A stretch of DNA of 18,898 nucleotides from an uncultured Clostridia bacterium (GTDB lineage Bacteria; Bacillota; Clostridia; Lachnospirales; Bianqueaceae), in NCBI GenBank assembly GCA_937892735.1, contig CALBGL010000052.1:1-18898 (forward strand), given 5' to 3'. Below, one piece after another: positions 1-7,780 of this stretch (positions are counted from its first letter, which is position 1; the number at the start of each line of letters is the position of its first letter). The position numbers were made by a program, and so were the translations under genes. Below the pieces are notes generated by a model. The model saw only the letters and a program-made list of their open reading frames with translations. It made no database searches and was not told where the DNA came from.

Positions 1-2109
1 CAGAGAGTCAATCCGGATGCCAGAACACATCTGAAAGAGATCCGAGGTTATTTGCGGAATGGTGAGATAGAAAAGGCAGAAAAATGGGCGCAGCTGACAC
101 TGACCGGTGTGCCAGATGGAGAACGGCACTATGAACCGCTGTGCGATATGATCTTGTTATGTCGGACAACGGGAATCCCGTTGTCGAATCTAAACGGCTT
201 GCGGGGACTGAATGAGAAATCCATGGAGAGGTATCATGTGGAGGCGGAAGACTATCATAGAGAGCTGTCGTTGATCACGGGAGTCCATAGGGTAACCTAT
301 ACACTGGATGGCATAGAGATGGCGAGGGAATGCTTTGCCTCCTACCCGGCGGGTGTGATTTGTGTACATATCCAAGGAGATGATACCTACGCGATATTAC
401 GCCGTAATCGAACAGGAATCCGGGTAGGACGTGCGGATGCACGTACGTTGACATTAACAGGACGGACGGCGGATGATGGGATCCAATATGTGGCGGCCGT
501 CAGAGCGGTTGGAGAGAATGTCCGCATAGTAGGAGACACGTTGTTGTGTGGTACAGAATGTACACTCTATATTGCCTCGGAAACATCGTTTCGAAGCAAA
601 AATCCGGAAGCGGATTGTTTAGTTCGGCTCGATGCAGCAGAACAAAAGGGTTATGAGAAGTTAAAGAAAGAGCACGAAGCGGATTTCGAAACATATATGA
701 ATCGCTGCGGCCTTCGCTTGAAAGCGGATCCTACGTTGGGGGCTTTCCCTACAGATGCGAGAATCCGGCGGGTAGCCGAAGGAAGAATGGATCTGGGACT
801 CATCTGCGATTATTTCGATTTTGGCCGGTATTTGCTGCTTTCCTGCAGCAGGCCGGGAAGTCTGCCCGCCAATCTGCAGGGAATCTGGAATGAATCGTTT
901 CAGCCGCCGTGGGATAGTAAATATACGATCAATATCAATACGGAGATGAACTATTGGCCGACAGAAGTTTGTAATCTATCCGAGATGCATACGCCGCTCT
1001 TCGACCATCTGCGGCGGATGTATCCGAGAGGAAGAGAAGCGGCGCGGCAGATGTACGGCGCGGTGAAGGGATGGGTAGCGCATCACAACACGGATATCTG
1101 GGGAGACTGTGCGCCGCAGGACACGTATCTTCCGGCGACCTATTGGCCGATGGGAGCGGCCTGGTTATGTCTGCACATCATGGAGCACTATGCATTCACA
1201 GGGGATGAAGAGTTCCTGCGGGAATACTATCCACTCATGAAAGAAGCGGCGGACTTTTTCGCGGAGACACTGATAACGGGGCCTGCGGACAGGTTGATGG
1301 TATCCCCCTCCTGTTCTCCGGAGAATACCTATGTGCTGGAAGATGGAAGTCGGGGTTGTTTGTGCGAAGGCGCTGCCATGGACAGTCAGATCCTGACGGA
1401 ACTTTTAGGAGCCATCGAAAAAGCAGCTCGGATTCTAAATGAAGACGCGTCCATTTATAAAAAGCTAAAAGAGAGACTCACACCGGGCGTACAGATCTCA
1501 TCGGATGGCCGGATCATGGAATGGTATCGGGAATATCAGGAAGCCGATCTCGGACATAGGCATATCTCGCATTTATTCGCCTTATATCCGGGAAGCCAGA
1601 TTACGCCGCAAAAGACCGCATGGTTTCAGGCAGCGAGACGGACATTGGAGGTGCGCCTCGCTCATGGAGGTGGACATACCGGGTGGAGCCGTGCCTGGAT
1701 CATCAACATGTGGGCGCGGCTGCTGGACGGGAACAAGGCAGGAGAAAATCTACAGCTTCTCTTGCAGAAATCGACGATGCCGAATCTGATGGATACCCAT
1801 CCTCCCTTTCAGATCGATGGGAATTTTGGTGGGACGGCCGCCATTGCAGAGATGCTGCTGCAGAGCCATGAAGGCTTTCTGAGGTTACTACCCGCCCTTC
1901 CTTCGGAATGGGAAGAGGGCGAAGTATATGGCTTACGGGCCAGAGGCGGATATACGGTATCCATGGTATGGAACAAAAACAAATGGATCCGCGCGGAAAT
2001 CCTGGCGGATCGTGCAGGAGTATTGCATTTGAGCGATGGACGATCTTTTGCGCATCAGGCGGGAGAGACCATCCTGATAAAAAATGAAGAAAGCGAGGAA
2101 GTATTATGA
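1..2109 (+). CDS. GH95 family alpha-L-fucosidase (5' end outside window)
   Basis: A glycoside hydrolase family 95 enzyme that removes alpha-linked L-fucose (some members L-galactose) from glycans by inversion. The reading frame is open from base 1, and the text before the first possible start (TTG at 52) already matches the family's N-terminal beta-sandwich domain, so the true start lies upstream; 702 residues are visible. Family hallmarks are in order: NLQGIWN followed by the NxN catalytic-base motif in NINTEMNYW (nt 931-957), the catalytic-acid region around EW and DLGHRHISHL (nt 1519-1575), and IDGNFGG (nt 1813-1833), whose Asp assists the base. No signal peptide can be judged because the N-terminus is missing. 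The stop overlaps the next start by 4 nt (ATGA), so the two are co-translated. It probably supplies fucose to the downstream pathway. Confidence 0.93.
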   Translation, partial: QRVNPDARTHLKEIRGYLRNGEIEKAEKWAQLTLTGVPDGERHYEPLCDMILLCRTTGIPLSNLNGLRGLNEKSMERYHVEAEDYHRELSLITGVHRVTYTLDGIEMARECFASYPAGVICVHIQGDDTYAILRRNRTGIRVGRADARTLTLTGRTADDGIQYVAAVRAVGENVRIVGDTLLCGTECTLYIASETSFRSKNPEADCLVRLDAAEQKGYEKLKKEHEADFETYMNRCGLRLKADPTLGAFPTDARIRRVAEGRMDLGLICDYFDFGRYLLLSCSRPGSLPANLQGIWNESFQPPWDSKYTININTEMNYWPTEVCNLSEMHTPLFDHLRRMYPRGREAARQMYGAVKGWVAHHNTDIWGDCAPQDTYLPATYWPMGAAWLCLHIMEHYAFTGDEEFLREYYPLMKEAADFFAETLITGPADRLMVSPSCSPENTYVLEDGSRGCLCEGAAMDSQILTELLGAIEKAARILNEDASIYKKLKERLTPGVQISSDGRIMEWYREYQEADLGHRHISHLFALYPGSQITPQKTAWFQAARRTLEVRLAHGGGHTGWSRAWIINMWARLLDGNKAGENLQLLLQKSTMPNLMDTHPPFQIDGNFGGTAAIAEMLLQSHEGFLRLLPALPSEWEEGEVYGLRARGGYTVSMVWNKNKWIRAEILADRAGVLHLSDGRSFAHQAGETILIKNEESEEVL

Positions 2110-3347
2110 AGGAATGGCGTAGCGGAGCCTTAGCGGGAGAAAGATATCGGGTGATTGTGACAACGGATATCGGAGGAAGCGATCCGGATGATTTTCAGTC
2201 CATGGCCCATTATTTGCTATATGCGGATATGTTTGATACGGAAGGGCTGATTTCTTCCCCCTGGGGAGCCGGAACAAAGCAGGATATATTGACGGTGATC
2301 GATGCCTATGAAAAAGATTATCCGAATCTGAAACGATTTTCGGATACCTATCCGGAACCGGATGCATTACGGGCCATGACCAAGCAGGGCGTCATGGATA
2401 CGGCGCCTTATTCTGGCTATCGTACCCCGACGGAAGCCTCGGAGTGGATCATTCGATGCGCGGAGAAGGAGGATCCCCGCCCGTTGTATCTGTTGATGTG
2501 GGGCCTTCTGGAAGATTTGGCGCAGGCGCTGCATGACGCGCCGCATATCGCGGATAAACTCAGAGTGTATTATATTGGCGGTCCGAATAAAAAATGGGGC
2601 CCGAATGCCTATGAATATATTCGCGAGAACTTCCCGGATCTTTGGATGATCGAGAACAACTCCACCTATCGAGGCTGGTTTGTAGGCGGAGAACAGGAGG
2701 GAGATCTGGGGAATCATTCGTTTGTGGAAAAGTATGTGGCAGGTCACGGCGCGCTGGGAGAGTATTTCGCGAAGCATCTCGGCGGCACGATCAAAATGGG
2801 GGATACCCCTTCCGTCGCCTATCTGCTGCGGGGCACTCCGGAAGATCCCACACAGGAGAGCTGGGGCGGCAGCTTTGTGCCGACTCGTTACATGGAACAG
2901 AAGACATTTCGCAGAAATACCACGATGGAGGATACGATTCAGGTATTCGGCGTGTTGGAGTTAGTGTATCAGGGGCCGGTTCGGGAGGACTTGCCGCAGG
3001 ATGTTCCCGCGTTCTTCTTAAGAACCAAGGATCAGGATTTTCCAGGCTTTTATACGGGCAACGGAGAATATAAAATACGCTTTGTGCCGAAGGAAGTGTC
3101 GGATTGGACCTATGTGATCCACAGTGATATTCCGGAGTTAGACGGGCAGTCCGGCAGCTTTCGTTCGACACCGGAGGAAGCAGGCACACGGGAAGAGGGG
3201 CCGCTGATGCATTGGTGGACGGATCGTCTGGAGGAAGAATGGGCCGAAGGACCGCACAAAGGAGCGAAAACGGTGAGCCGATGGAGAAAAGAATTTCTGA
3301 TGGATTTCGCCGCCAGGTATGATCGGTGTCAGGGAGATGGCGAGTAA
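2106..3347 (+). CDS. DUF1593 / nucleoside-hydrolase-like protein
   Basis: A 413-residue protein with no signal peptide or membrane segment. Residues 15-30 contain TTDIGGSDPDDF, the aspartate-rich N-terminal motif of nucleoside-hydrolase-like folds (D21, D26, D28, D29 as likely metal ligands). The following text (LISSPWGAG, LLMWGLLEDLAQAL, YYIGGPNKKWGPNAY, WGGSFVP) matches the DUF1593 type rather than true inosine/uridine hydrolases. DUF1593 genes often sit in polysaccharide-use loci; substrate and reaction are not established, so a glycosidic bond of plant or host glycan is only an inference here. It is translationally coupled to the GH95 gene by a 4-nt overlap. A promoter for the next operon begins just after its stop. 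Confidence 0.75.
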   Translation: MKEWRSGALAGERYRVIVTTDIGGSDPDDFQSMAHYLLYADMFDTEGLISSPWGAGTKQDILTVIDAYEKDYPNLKRFSDTYPEPDALRAMTKQGVMDTAPYSGYRTPTEASEWIIRCAEKEDPRPLYLLMWGLLEDLAQALHDAPHIADKLRVYYIGGPNKKWGPNAYEYIRENFPDLWMIENNSTYRGWFVGGEQEGDLGNHSFVEKYVAGHGALGEYFAKHLGGTIKMGDTPSVAYLLRGTPEDPTQESWGGSFVPTRYMEQKTFRRNTTMEDTIQVFGVLELVYQGPVREDLPQDVPAFFLRTKDQDFPGFYTGNGEYKIRFVPKEVSDWTYVIHSDIPELDGQSGSFRSTPEEAGTREEGPLMHWWTDRLEEEWAEGPHKGAKTVSRWRKEFLMDFAARYDRCQGDGE

Positions 3348-3363
3348 AAAGAAGAGCAAGATC

Positions 3364-3392
3364 TTGTCTTTCATGAGGGACTGTGCTATAAT
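3364..3392 (+). promoter_or_regulatory. Sigma-A promoter of the kinase-regulator operon
   Basis: TTGTCT (3364-3369), a 17-nt spacer, then a perfect TATAAT (3387-3392) preceded by TGC, which makes it an extended -10. A 10-bp palindrome CAAGATCTTG (3357-3366) overlaps the -35 and could be an operator. The predicted transcript start is near 3399, giving a short leader rich in A and C with no G until the ATG at 3422. Confidence 0.8.
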
Positions 3393-3436
3393 AAAAACAA
3401 CAAAAACCCAAACAAAACAACATGGGAGGTTATGAA

Positions 3437-4858
3437 ATGGGAAAGAATTCTGCGTATTTGGCATTCGATTACGGAGCGTCCTCCGGAAGACTGATGCTGG
3501 CGACTTATGACGGCGATACACTGAAACTGGAAGAGGTGCATCGTTTCCCCAATGAGCCGGTATGGATGAATGGGCATTTTTATTGGGATTTTCCGAGGCT
3601 GTTTCATGAGATGAAACAGGGGCTGAAAAAGGCGGCGCGCCTGGATATAGAGATCGCGGGGATCGGGATCGATACCTGGGGCGTGGATTATGGGTATCTG
3701 GATGAAGAAGGACGTCTGATTTCCAATCCCTTCTGCTACCGGGACCCCAAGAATGCAGGCGCCATGGCGGAGATGGATCAGAAATGGGACTTTGCAGAAT
3801 GTTATCGCATTGCGGGCATTCAAAAGCTGGATTTTAACACCATGTACCAGCTGTATTACGATGTAAAGCATCGTAAGTATATCGTGGATGCGGCGAAGGA
3901 TATTCTGTTTATGCCCGATCTGTTCGCCTATTTCCTGACAGGGAAGAAGGTGTGCGAGTATTCCATCGCGTCCACAGGGCAGCTTCTGGACGCGAAGAAG
4001 AGAGATTTTTCGGATAAGATCCTGGAAGAGATCGGAATTGGCCGCGAGTTGTTTGCGCCGATGGTTATGCCAGGCACAGTGATCGGAGAGCTGACAGACG
4101 AGATTATGGAAGAGACGGGTATGAAGAAGGTGCCTGTCATTGCGGTGGGCAGCCATGATACGGCTTCTGCGGTTTGCGGAACGCCTCTCTCCGGAGAAAA
4201 CAGCATCTTCCTCAGCAGCGGTACATGGGCGCTGATCGGCATGGAGCTGCCGGAACCGGTGATTACGGAGGATTCTCTTTCCTATAACTTTACGAATGAA
4301 GGCGGTGTCGAAGGAACGATTCGTTTCCTGAAGAACATCACCGGTCTGTGGATTCTGCAGCAGCTGAAGAAAAAATGGAATGAGACAGATCCGTCGATCG
4401 GATATCCAGAGATTATTGCGGCGGCACGCGCGGCAGAGCGCAGGCATTTCACAATCGATCCGGATGAAGACGTATTTACGGCGCCGATGGACATGGTGAA
4501 GACAGTGCAGGATTATTGCGAGGTGCATGGACAGGGGTACCCAGAGACGATGGGCGAGATCGCGATGGCGGCTTATAATGGACTCGCGCAGAAGATCAAG
4601 GTGCATGCGGAGAGCTTGGAGAAGCTGACGGGCCGCAAGGCGACGGACATTCATATGGTTGGCGGTGGGATACAGGATCAGTTTTTGTGCGAGACGCTGG
4701 CCAGAGAAAGCGGTAAGAAGCTTGTGACAGGTCCGATCGAAGCAGCGGTGGCTGGTTCTGTGCTCATGCAGATGAAGGCGCTGGGGACGCTCGGCTCTTT
4801 GCAGGAGGGAAGAGATCTGATTGCCAGATCGTTCCCGATGCAGAGTTATGAACCCTGA
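3437..4858 (+). CDS. rhaB: Rhamnulokinase-family sugar kinase (FGGY)
   Basis: A cytoplasmic ATP-dependent kinase that phosphorylates L-rhamnulose (or L-fuculose) at C1, making the substrate of the aldolase at 5866. FGGY landmarks are present: AFDYGASSGR at the N-terminus, GIDTWGVDYG, the GSHDTASAV catalytic Asp region, FLSSGTWALIG, and HMVGGGIQDQ with GPIEAAVAG near the C-terminus. The start is set at ATG 3437 (473 aa) because GGGAGGT (3424-3430) lies 6 nt ahead; an in-frame ATG at 3422 has no ribosome site and would only add five residues. It is first in an operon with the DeoR regulator. The family is RhaB-like by sequence, but the GH95 fucosidase next door makes fuculose a realistic substrate. 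No isomerase is in the window. Confidence 0.9.
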   Translation: MGKNSAYLAFDYGASSGRLMLATYDGDTLKLEEVHRFPNEPVWMNGHFYWDFPRLFHEMKQGLKKAARLDIEIAGIGIDTWGVDYGYLDEEGRLISNPFCYRDPKNAGAMAEMDQKWDFAECYRIAGIQKLDFNTMYQLYYDVKHRKYIVDAAKDILFMPDLFAYFLTGKKVCEYSIASTGQLLDAKKRDFSDKILEEIGIGRELFAPMVMPGTVIGELTDEIMEETGMKKVPVIAVGSHDTASAVCGTPLSGENSIFLSSGTWALIGMELPEPVITEDSLSYNFTNEGGVEGTIRFLKNITGLWILQQLKKKWNETDPSIGYPEIIAAARAAERRHFTIDPDEDVFTAPMDMVKTVQDYCEVHGQGYPETMGEIAMAAYNGLAQKIKVHAESLEKLTGRKATDIHMVGGGIQDQFLCETLARESGKKLVTGPIEAAVAGSVLMQMKALGTLGSLQEGRDLIARSFPMQSYEP

Positions 4859-4889
4859 TGGATCATATTAGGAAAGGCAGGAAACGGAT

Positions 4890-5657
4890 ATGGCGATGCT
4901 GGCGATGGACCGCCGAAGCATTATACTAGAGAGAATACAACAGACAAGCAGTGTCCGTGTGACGGAGCTGGCAGAGGAGTTCGAGGTCACAGAAGAGACC
5001 ATAAGACGGGATCTGGAAAAGCTGGAAAGTGAAGGATTCGTGACCAGGACATATGGCGGCGCAGTGCTGGTGCAGAATAATACCAGCGACCTGTCCATCC
5101 ACGTCAGAGAAACGCAGAATCAGGAAGGGAAGCGCCGCATCGCCCGTAAGGTCGTGGAGATGATAGAGGACGGGGATACCCTGATGGTCGATTCCAGCAC
5201 AACAGCGATGTATGTGGCGAAGAATCTCAAGGGGCGCAGCAACATCACGATGATTACGAATTCTGTGCGGATTCCCCAGGAGGTAGCGGCCCAGGACAGC
5301 ATGAAGATTATTGTGACGGGAGGTGTGCTCCGGCCCGGGATCATGTCGATGGTAGGCGCCATCACCGAAGAAACGCTGGACAGATACTACGTCAACAAAG
5401 CGATTATCGGATGCAAGGCATTGGATCCGGAGCTAGGCACCTTCGAACCTCACGAGCAGGAGTCGGTGATTAAGCGTAAGATGCGGAAAAACGCGAAGAC
5501 CGTCATTCTGGTGGCGGATCATACCAAGTTCGGAAAGAAATCCTTTATTCGAACATTGCGTACAGAAGAGATCGACATATTGATCACGGACGAGCCGTTG
5601 GAAAACGAGGTGGAGAGAAGCATGAAAGCGCGGGGAATTCGAGTGATTTACGCGTGA
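4890..5657 (+). CDS. DeoR-family transcriptional regulator
   Basis: A 255-residue regulator. Residues 22-58 form the DeoR winged helix-turn-helix (VRVTELAEEFEVTEETIRRD, ending TRTYGGAVL), and residues 90-240 form the DeoRC sensor domain with the phosphosugar-binding loop DSSTT (101-105), TNS and TGG motifs. Such proteins usually repress sugar operons until a phosphorylated pathway intermediate binds. The start is ATG 4890, with AGGAAA at 4879-4884; in-frame ATGs at 4899 and 4908 are possible alternatives. It lies 31 nt after the kinase and directly ahead of the microcompartment promoter, so it is the natural candidate to control that promoter, with fuculose- or rhamnulose-1-phosphate as likely effector (inference). 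Confidence 0.93.
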   Translation: MAMLAMDRRSIILERIQQTSSVRVTELAEEFEVTEETIRRDLEKLESEGFVTRTYGGAVLVQNNTSDLSIHVRETQNQEGKRRIARKVVEMIEDGDTLMVDSSTTAMYVAKNLKGRSNITMITNSVRIPQEVAAQDSMKIIVTGGVLRPGIMSMVGAITEETLDRYYVNKAIIGCKALDPELGTFEPHEQESVIKRKMRKNAKTVILVADHTKFGKKSFIRTLRTEEIDILITDEPLENEVERSMKARGIRVIYA

Positions 5658-5734
5658 ACATGCAGGCTTGACGAGGGCGGGGCAATGTCCTGCCAAAATT
5701 CGAGAAAAAAATCACAGATTTCGCGAGAAGATGC

Positions 5735-5764
5735 TGTGAAACTATTGACATTGCCTGTGAAGTT
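5735..5764 (+). repeat. Direct repeat in BMC promoter, possible operator
   Basis: TGTGAAACT (5735-5743) and TGTGAAGTT (5756-5764) are direct repeats 21 bp apart, about two helical turns. The first ends just before the -35 and the second lies in the spacer, where a bound repressor would block polymerase. The DeoR-type regulator encoded just upstream is the obvious candidate, but binding is inferred only. Confidence 0.45.
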
Positions 5765-5773
5765 TGGTAAGAT
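5745..5773 (+). promoter_or_regulatory. Sigma-A promoter of the BMC operon
   Basis: A consensus -35 TTGACA (5745-5750), a 17-nt spacer and TAAGAT (5768-5773). Transcription would start near 5780, leaving an 86-nt leader before the aldolase ATG. The leader is too short for a cobalamin riboswitch and none of its conserved boxes are seen. Confidence 0.82.
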
Positions 5774-5865
5774 GAAGGCAAAACAAAGGAAATCCCACGA
5801 GAACAGACAACAAGTCACATGTCCCGTGTTGGGTTTTCATCATCATTCTACAGGAGGTTTCATCC

Positions 5866-6690
5866 ATGACAGGAGAGTATGAGATTAAAAAACAGATACT
5901 GGACGTTGGCCGTCGTATCTATAACAGAGGTATGGTTGCCGCGAACGACGGGAACATCAGCGTGAAGCTGAACGACAATGAATTCCTCTGTACCCCCACG
6001 GGTGTGTCCAAAGGATTCATGACGATGGATATGATCTGCAAGGTGGACGCGGAGGGAAAGGTGATTTCTGCGAATGGTCCGTATCGTCCTTCTTCTGAGA
6101 TCAAGATGCACATGCGGGTATATAAGCTGCGTCCTGATGTCAAGAGTGTGGTACACGCGCATCCCGTATATGCTACGGCTTTTGCTATTGCGGGGATTCC
6201 GCTGACGCAGCCGATCATGCCGGAAGCTGTCATATCCTTAGGCTGCGTACCGATCGCTCCCTATGGCACGCCTTCCACAATGGAGATTCCTGATGCGGTA
6301 GAGCCTTATCTGGAGCATTTCGACGCGGTTCTGCTGGAGAACCATGGCGCGCTGAGCTTTGGCGATTCTCTGATGAACGCGTATTTCAAGATGGAGTCTT
6401 TGGAGTTCTACGCAAAGCTTCTGATGTTCGCGAAGCAGCTGGGCGGCCCCAAGGAGCTGTCTGACGCACAGGTACAGCGTCTGTATGAGATCCGTAAGAA
6501 GCTGGGTATGACCGGTAAGCATCCCGCAAATCTGTGCCAGAACATGAACAATGGATGTCATGCAGCACATGGCACCTCCTGCGGAAGCTGCAATGGTTCC
6601 TGCAGCAGCCATGCGGAGCAGGCTCCTGCAGCGAATGATGATCTGGTAGCTGAGATCACGAAGAGAATTCTGGCAGAACTGAATAAGTAA
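5866..6690 (+). CDS. fucA: Class II fuculose/rhamnulose-1-phosphate aldolase with C-terminal encapsulation peptide
   Basis: A zinc-dependent class II aldolase that cleaves fuculose- or rhamnulose-1-phosphate to DHAP and lactaldehyde. Residues 1-215 are the aldolase domain: NDGN near residue 27, catalytic Glu78 in SSEIKMH, zinc ligands His97 and His99 in VVHAHP, and His160 in ENHGAL. Residues 224-249 are a linker unusually rich in Cys and His (C224, C231, H232, H235, C239, C242, C246, H249). Residues 257-274 (NDDLVAEITKRILAELNK) are an amphipathic encapsulation helix of the same pattern as those on three other enzymes of the operon, so the aldolase is expected inside the shell. AGGAGG at 5852-5857 supports the start. 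It is the first gene of the BMC operon. Fuculose versus rhamnulose phosphate cannot be settled from sequence alone. Confidence 0.92.
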   Translation: MTGEYEIKKQILDVGRRIYNRGMVAANDGNISVKLNDNEFLCTPTGVSKGFMTMDMICKVDAEGKVISANGPYRPSSEIKMHMRVYKLRPDVKSVVHAHPVYATAFAIAGIPLTQPIMPEAVISLGCVPIAPYGTPSTMEIPDAVEPYLEHFDAVLLENHGALSFGDSLMNAYFKMESLEFYAKLLMFAKQLGGPKELSDAQVQRLYEIRKKLGMTGKHPANLCQNMNNGCHAAHGTSCGSCNGSCSSHAEQAPAANDDLVAEITKRILAELNK

Positions 6691-6716
6691 TCCATAGGAC
6701 AACTCAAATGGAAGGC

Positions 6717-6731
6717 AGGTGAGAGGCCACG
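6717..6731 (+). promoter_or_regulatory. Ribosome site and unusual ACG start of pduO
   Basis: AGGTGA (6717-6722) lies 6 nt ahead of an in-frame ACG (6729-6731). The frame upstream is closed by TGA at 6720-6722, and no ATG, GTG or TTG occurs in this frame until GTG 6795, which falls inside the conserved nucleotide-binding segment. ACG differs from ATG by one transition. It may be a rare native start, a start-loss mutation or a sequencing error. Confidence 0.6.
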
Positions 6732-7745
6732 CAGGAGAAGATCTATACCCGTAAGGGAGACAGCGGTCAGACAGGACTGGGCGGCGGACGCCGGGTGCCG
6801 AAGACCAATAGTCAGATCGAACTGGTGGGGGCGATTGAGGAGCTCATCAGCAATATAGGAGCGGCGAGGGCCTTCACCCCATCTTCTCAGGAGGAGCTGC
6901 GAGCGGATCTGCACCATGTACAGATGCAATTGAATCAGATCCTGCGGTATTTACGCAAGGATACGGCACAGCATGTTACGCTGGGAGAAAACGCGGTCAG
7001 CGAGTTGGAGCAGAAGATCGACGCTTACGAGGCCTATTTTGAGGGATTCGATCCCTACGCGGTAGCGGAAAGATGCCGTACAGCGGCCTTGACGGAGGTG
7101 GCTCGCGCATCCGCCCGAAGGGTAGAGCGAGTATATGCGAAGGCGGATCTGGCTGTGGGTTCCAGAGAGTCAGCGCTGCATCGGCGCTACCTCAATCGTC
7201 TGTCAGATTATCTGTGGGCAGTAGCCAGGTATCTGGATGCGACAGCGCCCCAGAGCAGAAACGAGAAAGCAGCTGTCCCGGAGGATAGAGCGCCCATGAC
7301 GTCATTAAAGGAGTTGAATGCGATGAACCCCATGTCGTTGCCGAATATCAAGACATTTATGCAGGCATTGGAAGATGAAGCGGCCCGCAGAGGGCTTCAG
7401 CTCGTCATTGCAGTCTGCAATAAAGAGGGAAGGCCGATTGCGGTTCATGTCATGGATGACGCCTTTGTCGCCAGTTACGATATTGCGGTCAATAAAGCCT
7501 TTACGGCAGTATCCTTGAAGATGTCGACCAAAGAGCTGGCTAAGCTGTGTGTGCCGGGAGGCCCTTTATATGGTCTGCAGCATACAAATCAAGGTAAGAT
7601 TGTAATCTTTGGCGGAGGCGTGACCCTAAGAGACCGGGAGGACAACATCCTGGGCGGGTTAGGCGTCAGTGGATCCACGGCAGAGATCGATACGATGATG
7701 GGAGATGTGGGCGAGGAGTTATTCCTACGCATGCAAAATCGATAA
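6729..7745 (+). CDS. pduO: PduO-type cob(I)alamin adenosyltransferase fused to heme-binding (DUF336) domain
   Basis: A two-domain protein of about 338 residues. The N-terminal part matches the ATP:cob(I)alamin adenosyltransferase: IYTRKGDSGQTGLGGGRRV for ATP binding, EEL in place of the usual DELN, the RASARRVER arginine/glutamate segment, and YLNRLSDYLWAVARYLD. Residues from about 195 to the end form the HbpS/GlcG-like DUF336 domain typical of PduO C-termini (AVCNKEGRPIAVHVMDDAF, KAFTAVSLKM, GGGVTLRD, GGLGVSGST). The family makes adenosylcobalamin for diol dehydratase; the C-terminal domain binds heme. No dehydratase is in this window. No encapsulation peptide is evident. Starting at GTG 6795 would delete the ATP-binding loop, so the ACG at 6729 is preferred; if ACG is not used, the transferase half is probably inactive. 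Confidence 0.85.
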   Translation, partial: TQEKIYTRKGDSGQTGLGGGRRVPKTNSQIELVGAIEELISNIGAARAFTPSSQEELRADLHHVQMQLNQILRYLRKDTAQHVTLGENAVSELEQKIDAYEAYFEGFDPYAVAERCRTAALTEVARASARRVERVYAKADLAVGSRESALHRRYLNRLSDYLWAVARYLDATAPQSRNEKAAVPEDRAPMTSLKELNAMNPMSLPNIKTFMQALEDEAARRGLQLVIAVCNKEGRPIAVHVMDDAFVASYDIAVNKAFTAVSLKMSTKELAKLCVPGGPLYGLQHTNQGKIVIFGGGVTLRDREDNILGGLGVSGSTAEIDTMMGDVGEELFLRMQNR

Positions 7746-7780
7746 AGTAAGAACGGAAATATAGAGATGGAGGTGTTATC

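Noticed and set aside
3386..4654. 422-codon open frame on the minus strand
   Set aside because: It lies opposite the kinase gene, has no family resemblance and is rich in His, Arg and Leu as expected for the reverse of a GC-rich coding frame.
5774..5865. Cobalamin riboswitch ahead of the BMC operon
   Set aside because: The leader is under 100 nt and shows no B12-box; only weak, imperfect pairing is visible.
6708..6722. ATG 6708 as the start of pduO
   Set aside because: It is followed in its frame by a stop after four codons (TGA 6720).
6795..7745. GTG 6795 as the start of pduO
   Set aside because: Conserved adenosyltransferase residues are encoded in the same frame ahead of it, and the ribosome site there is poor.
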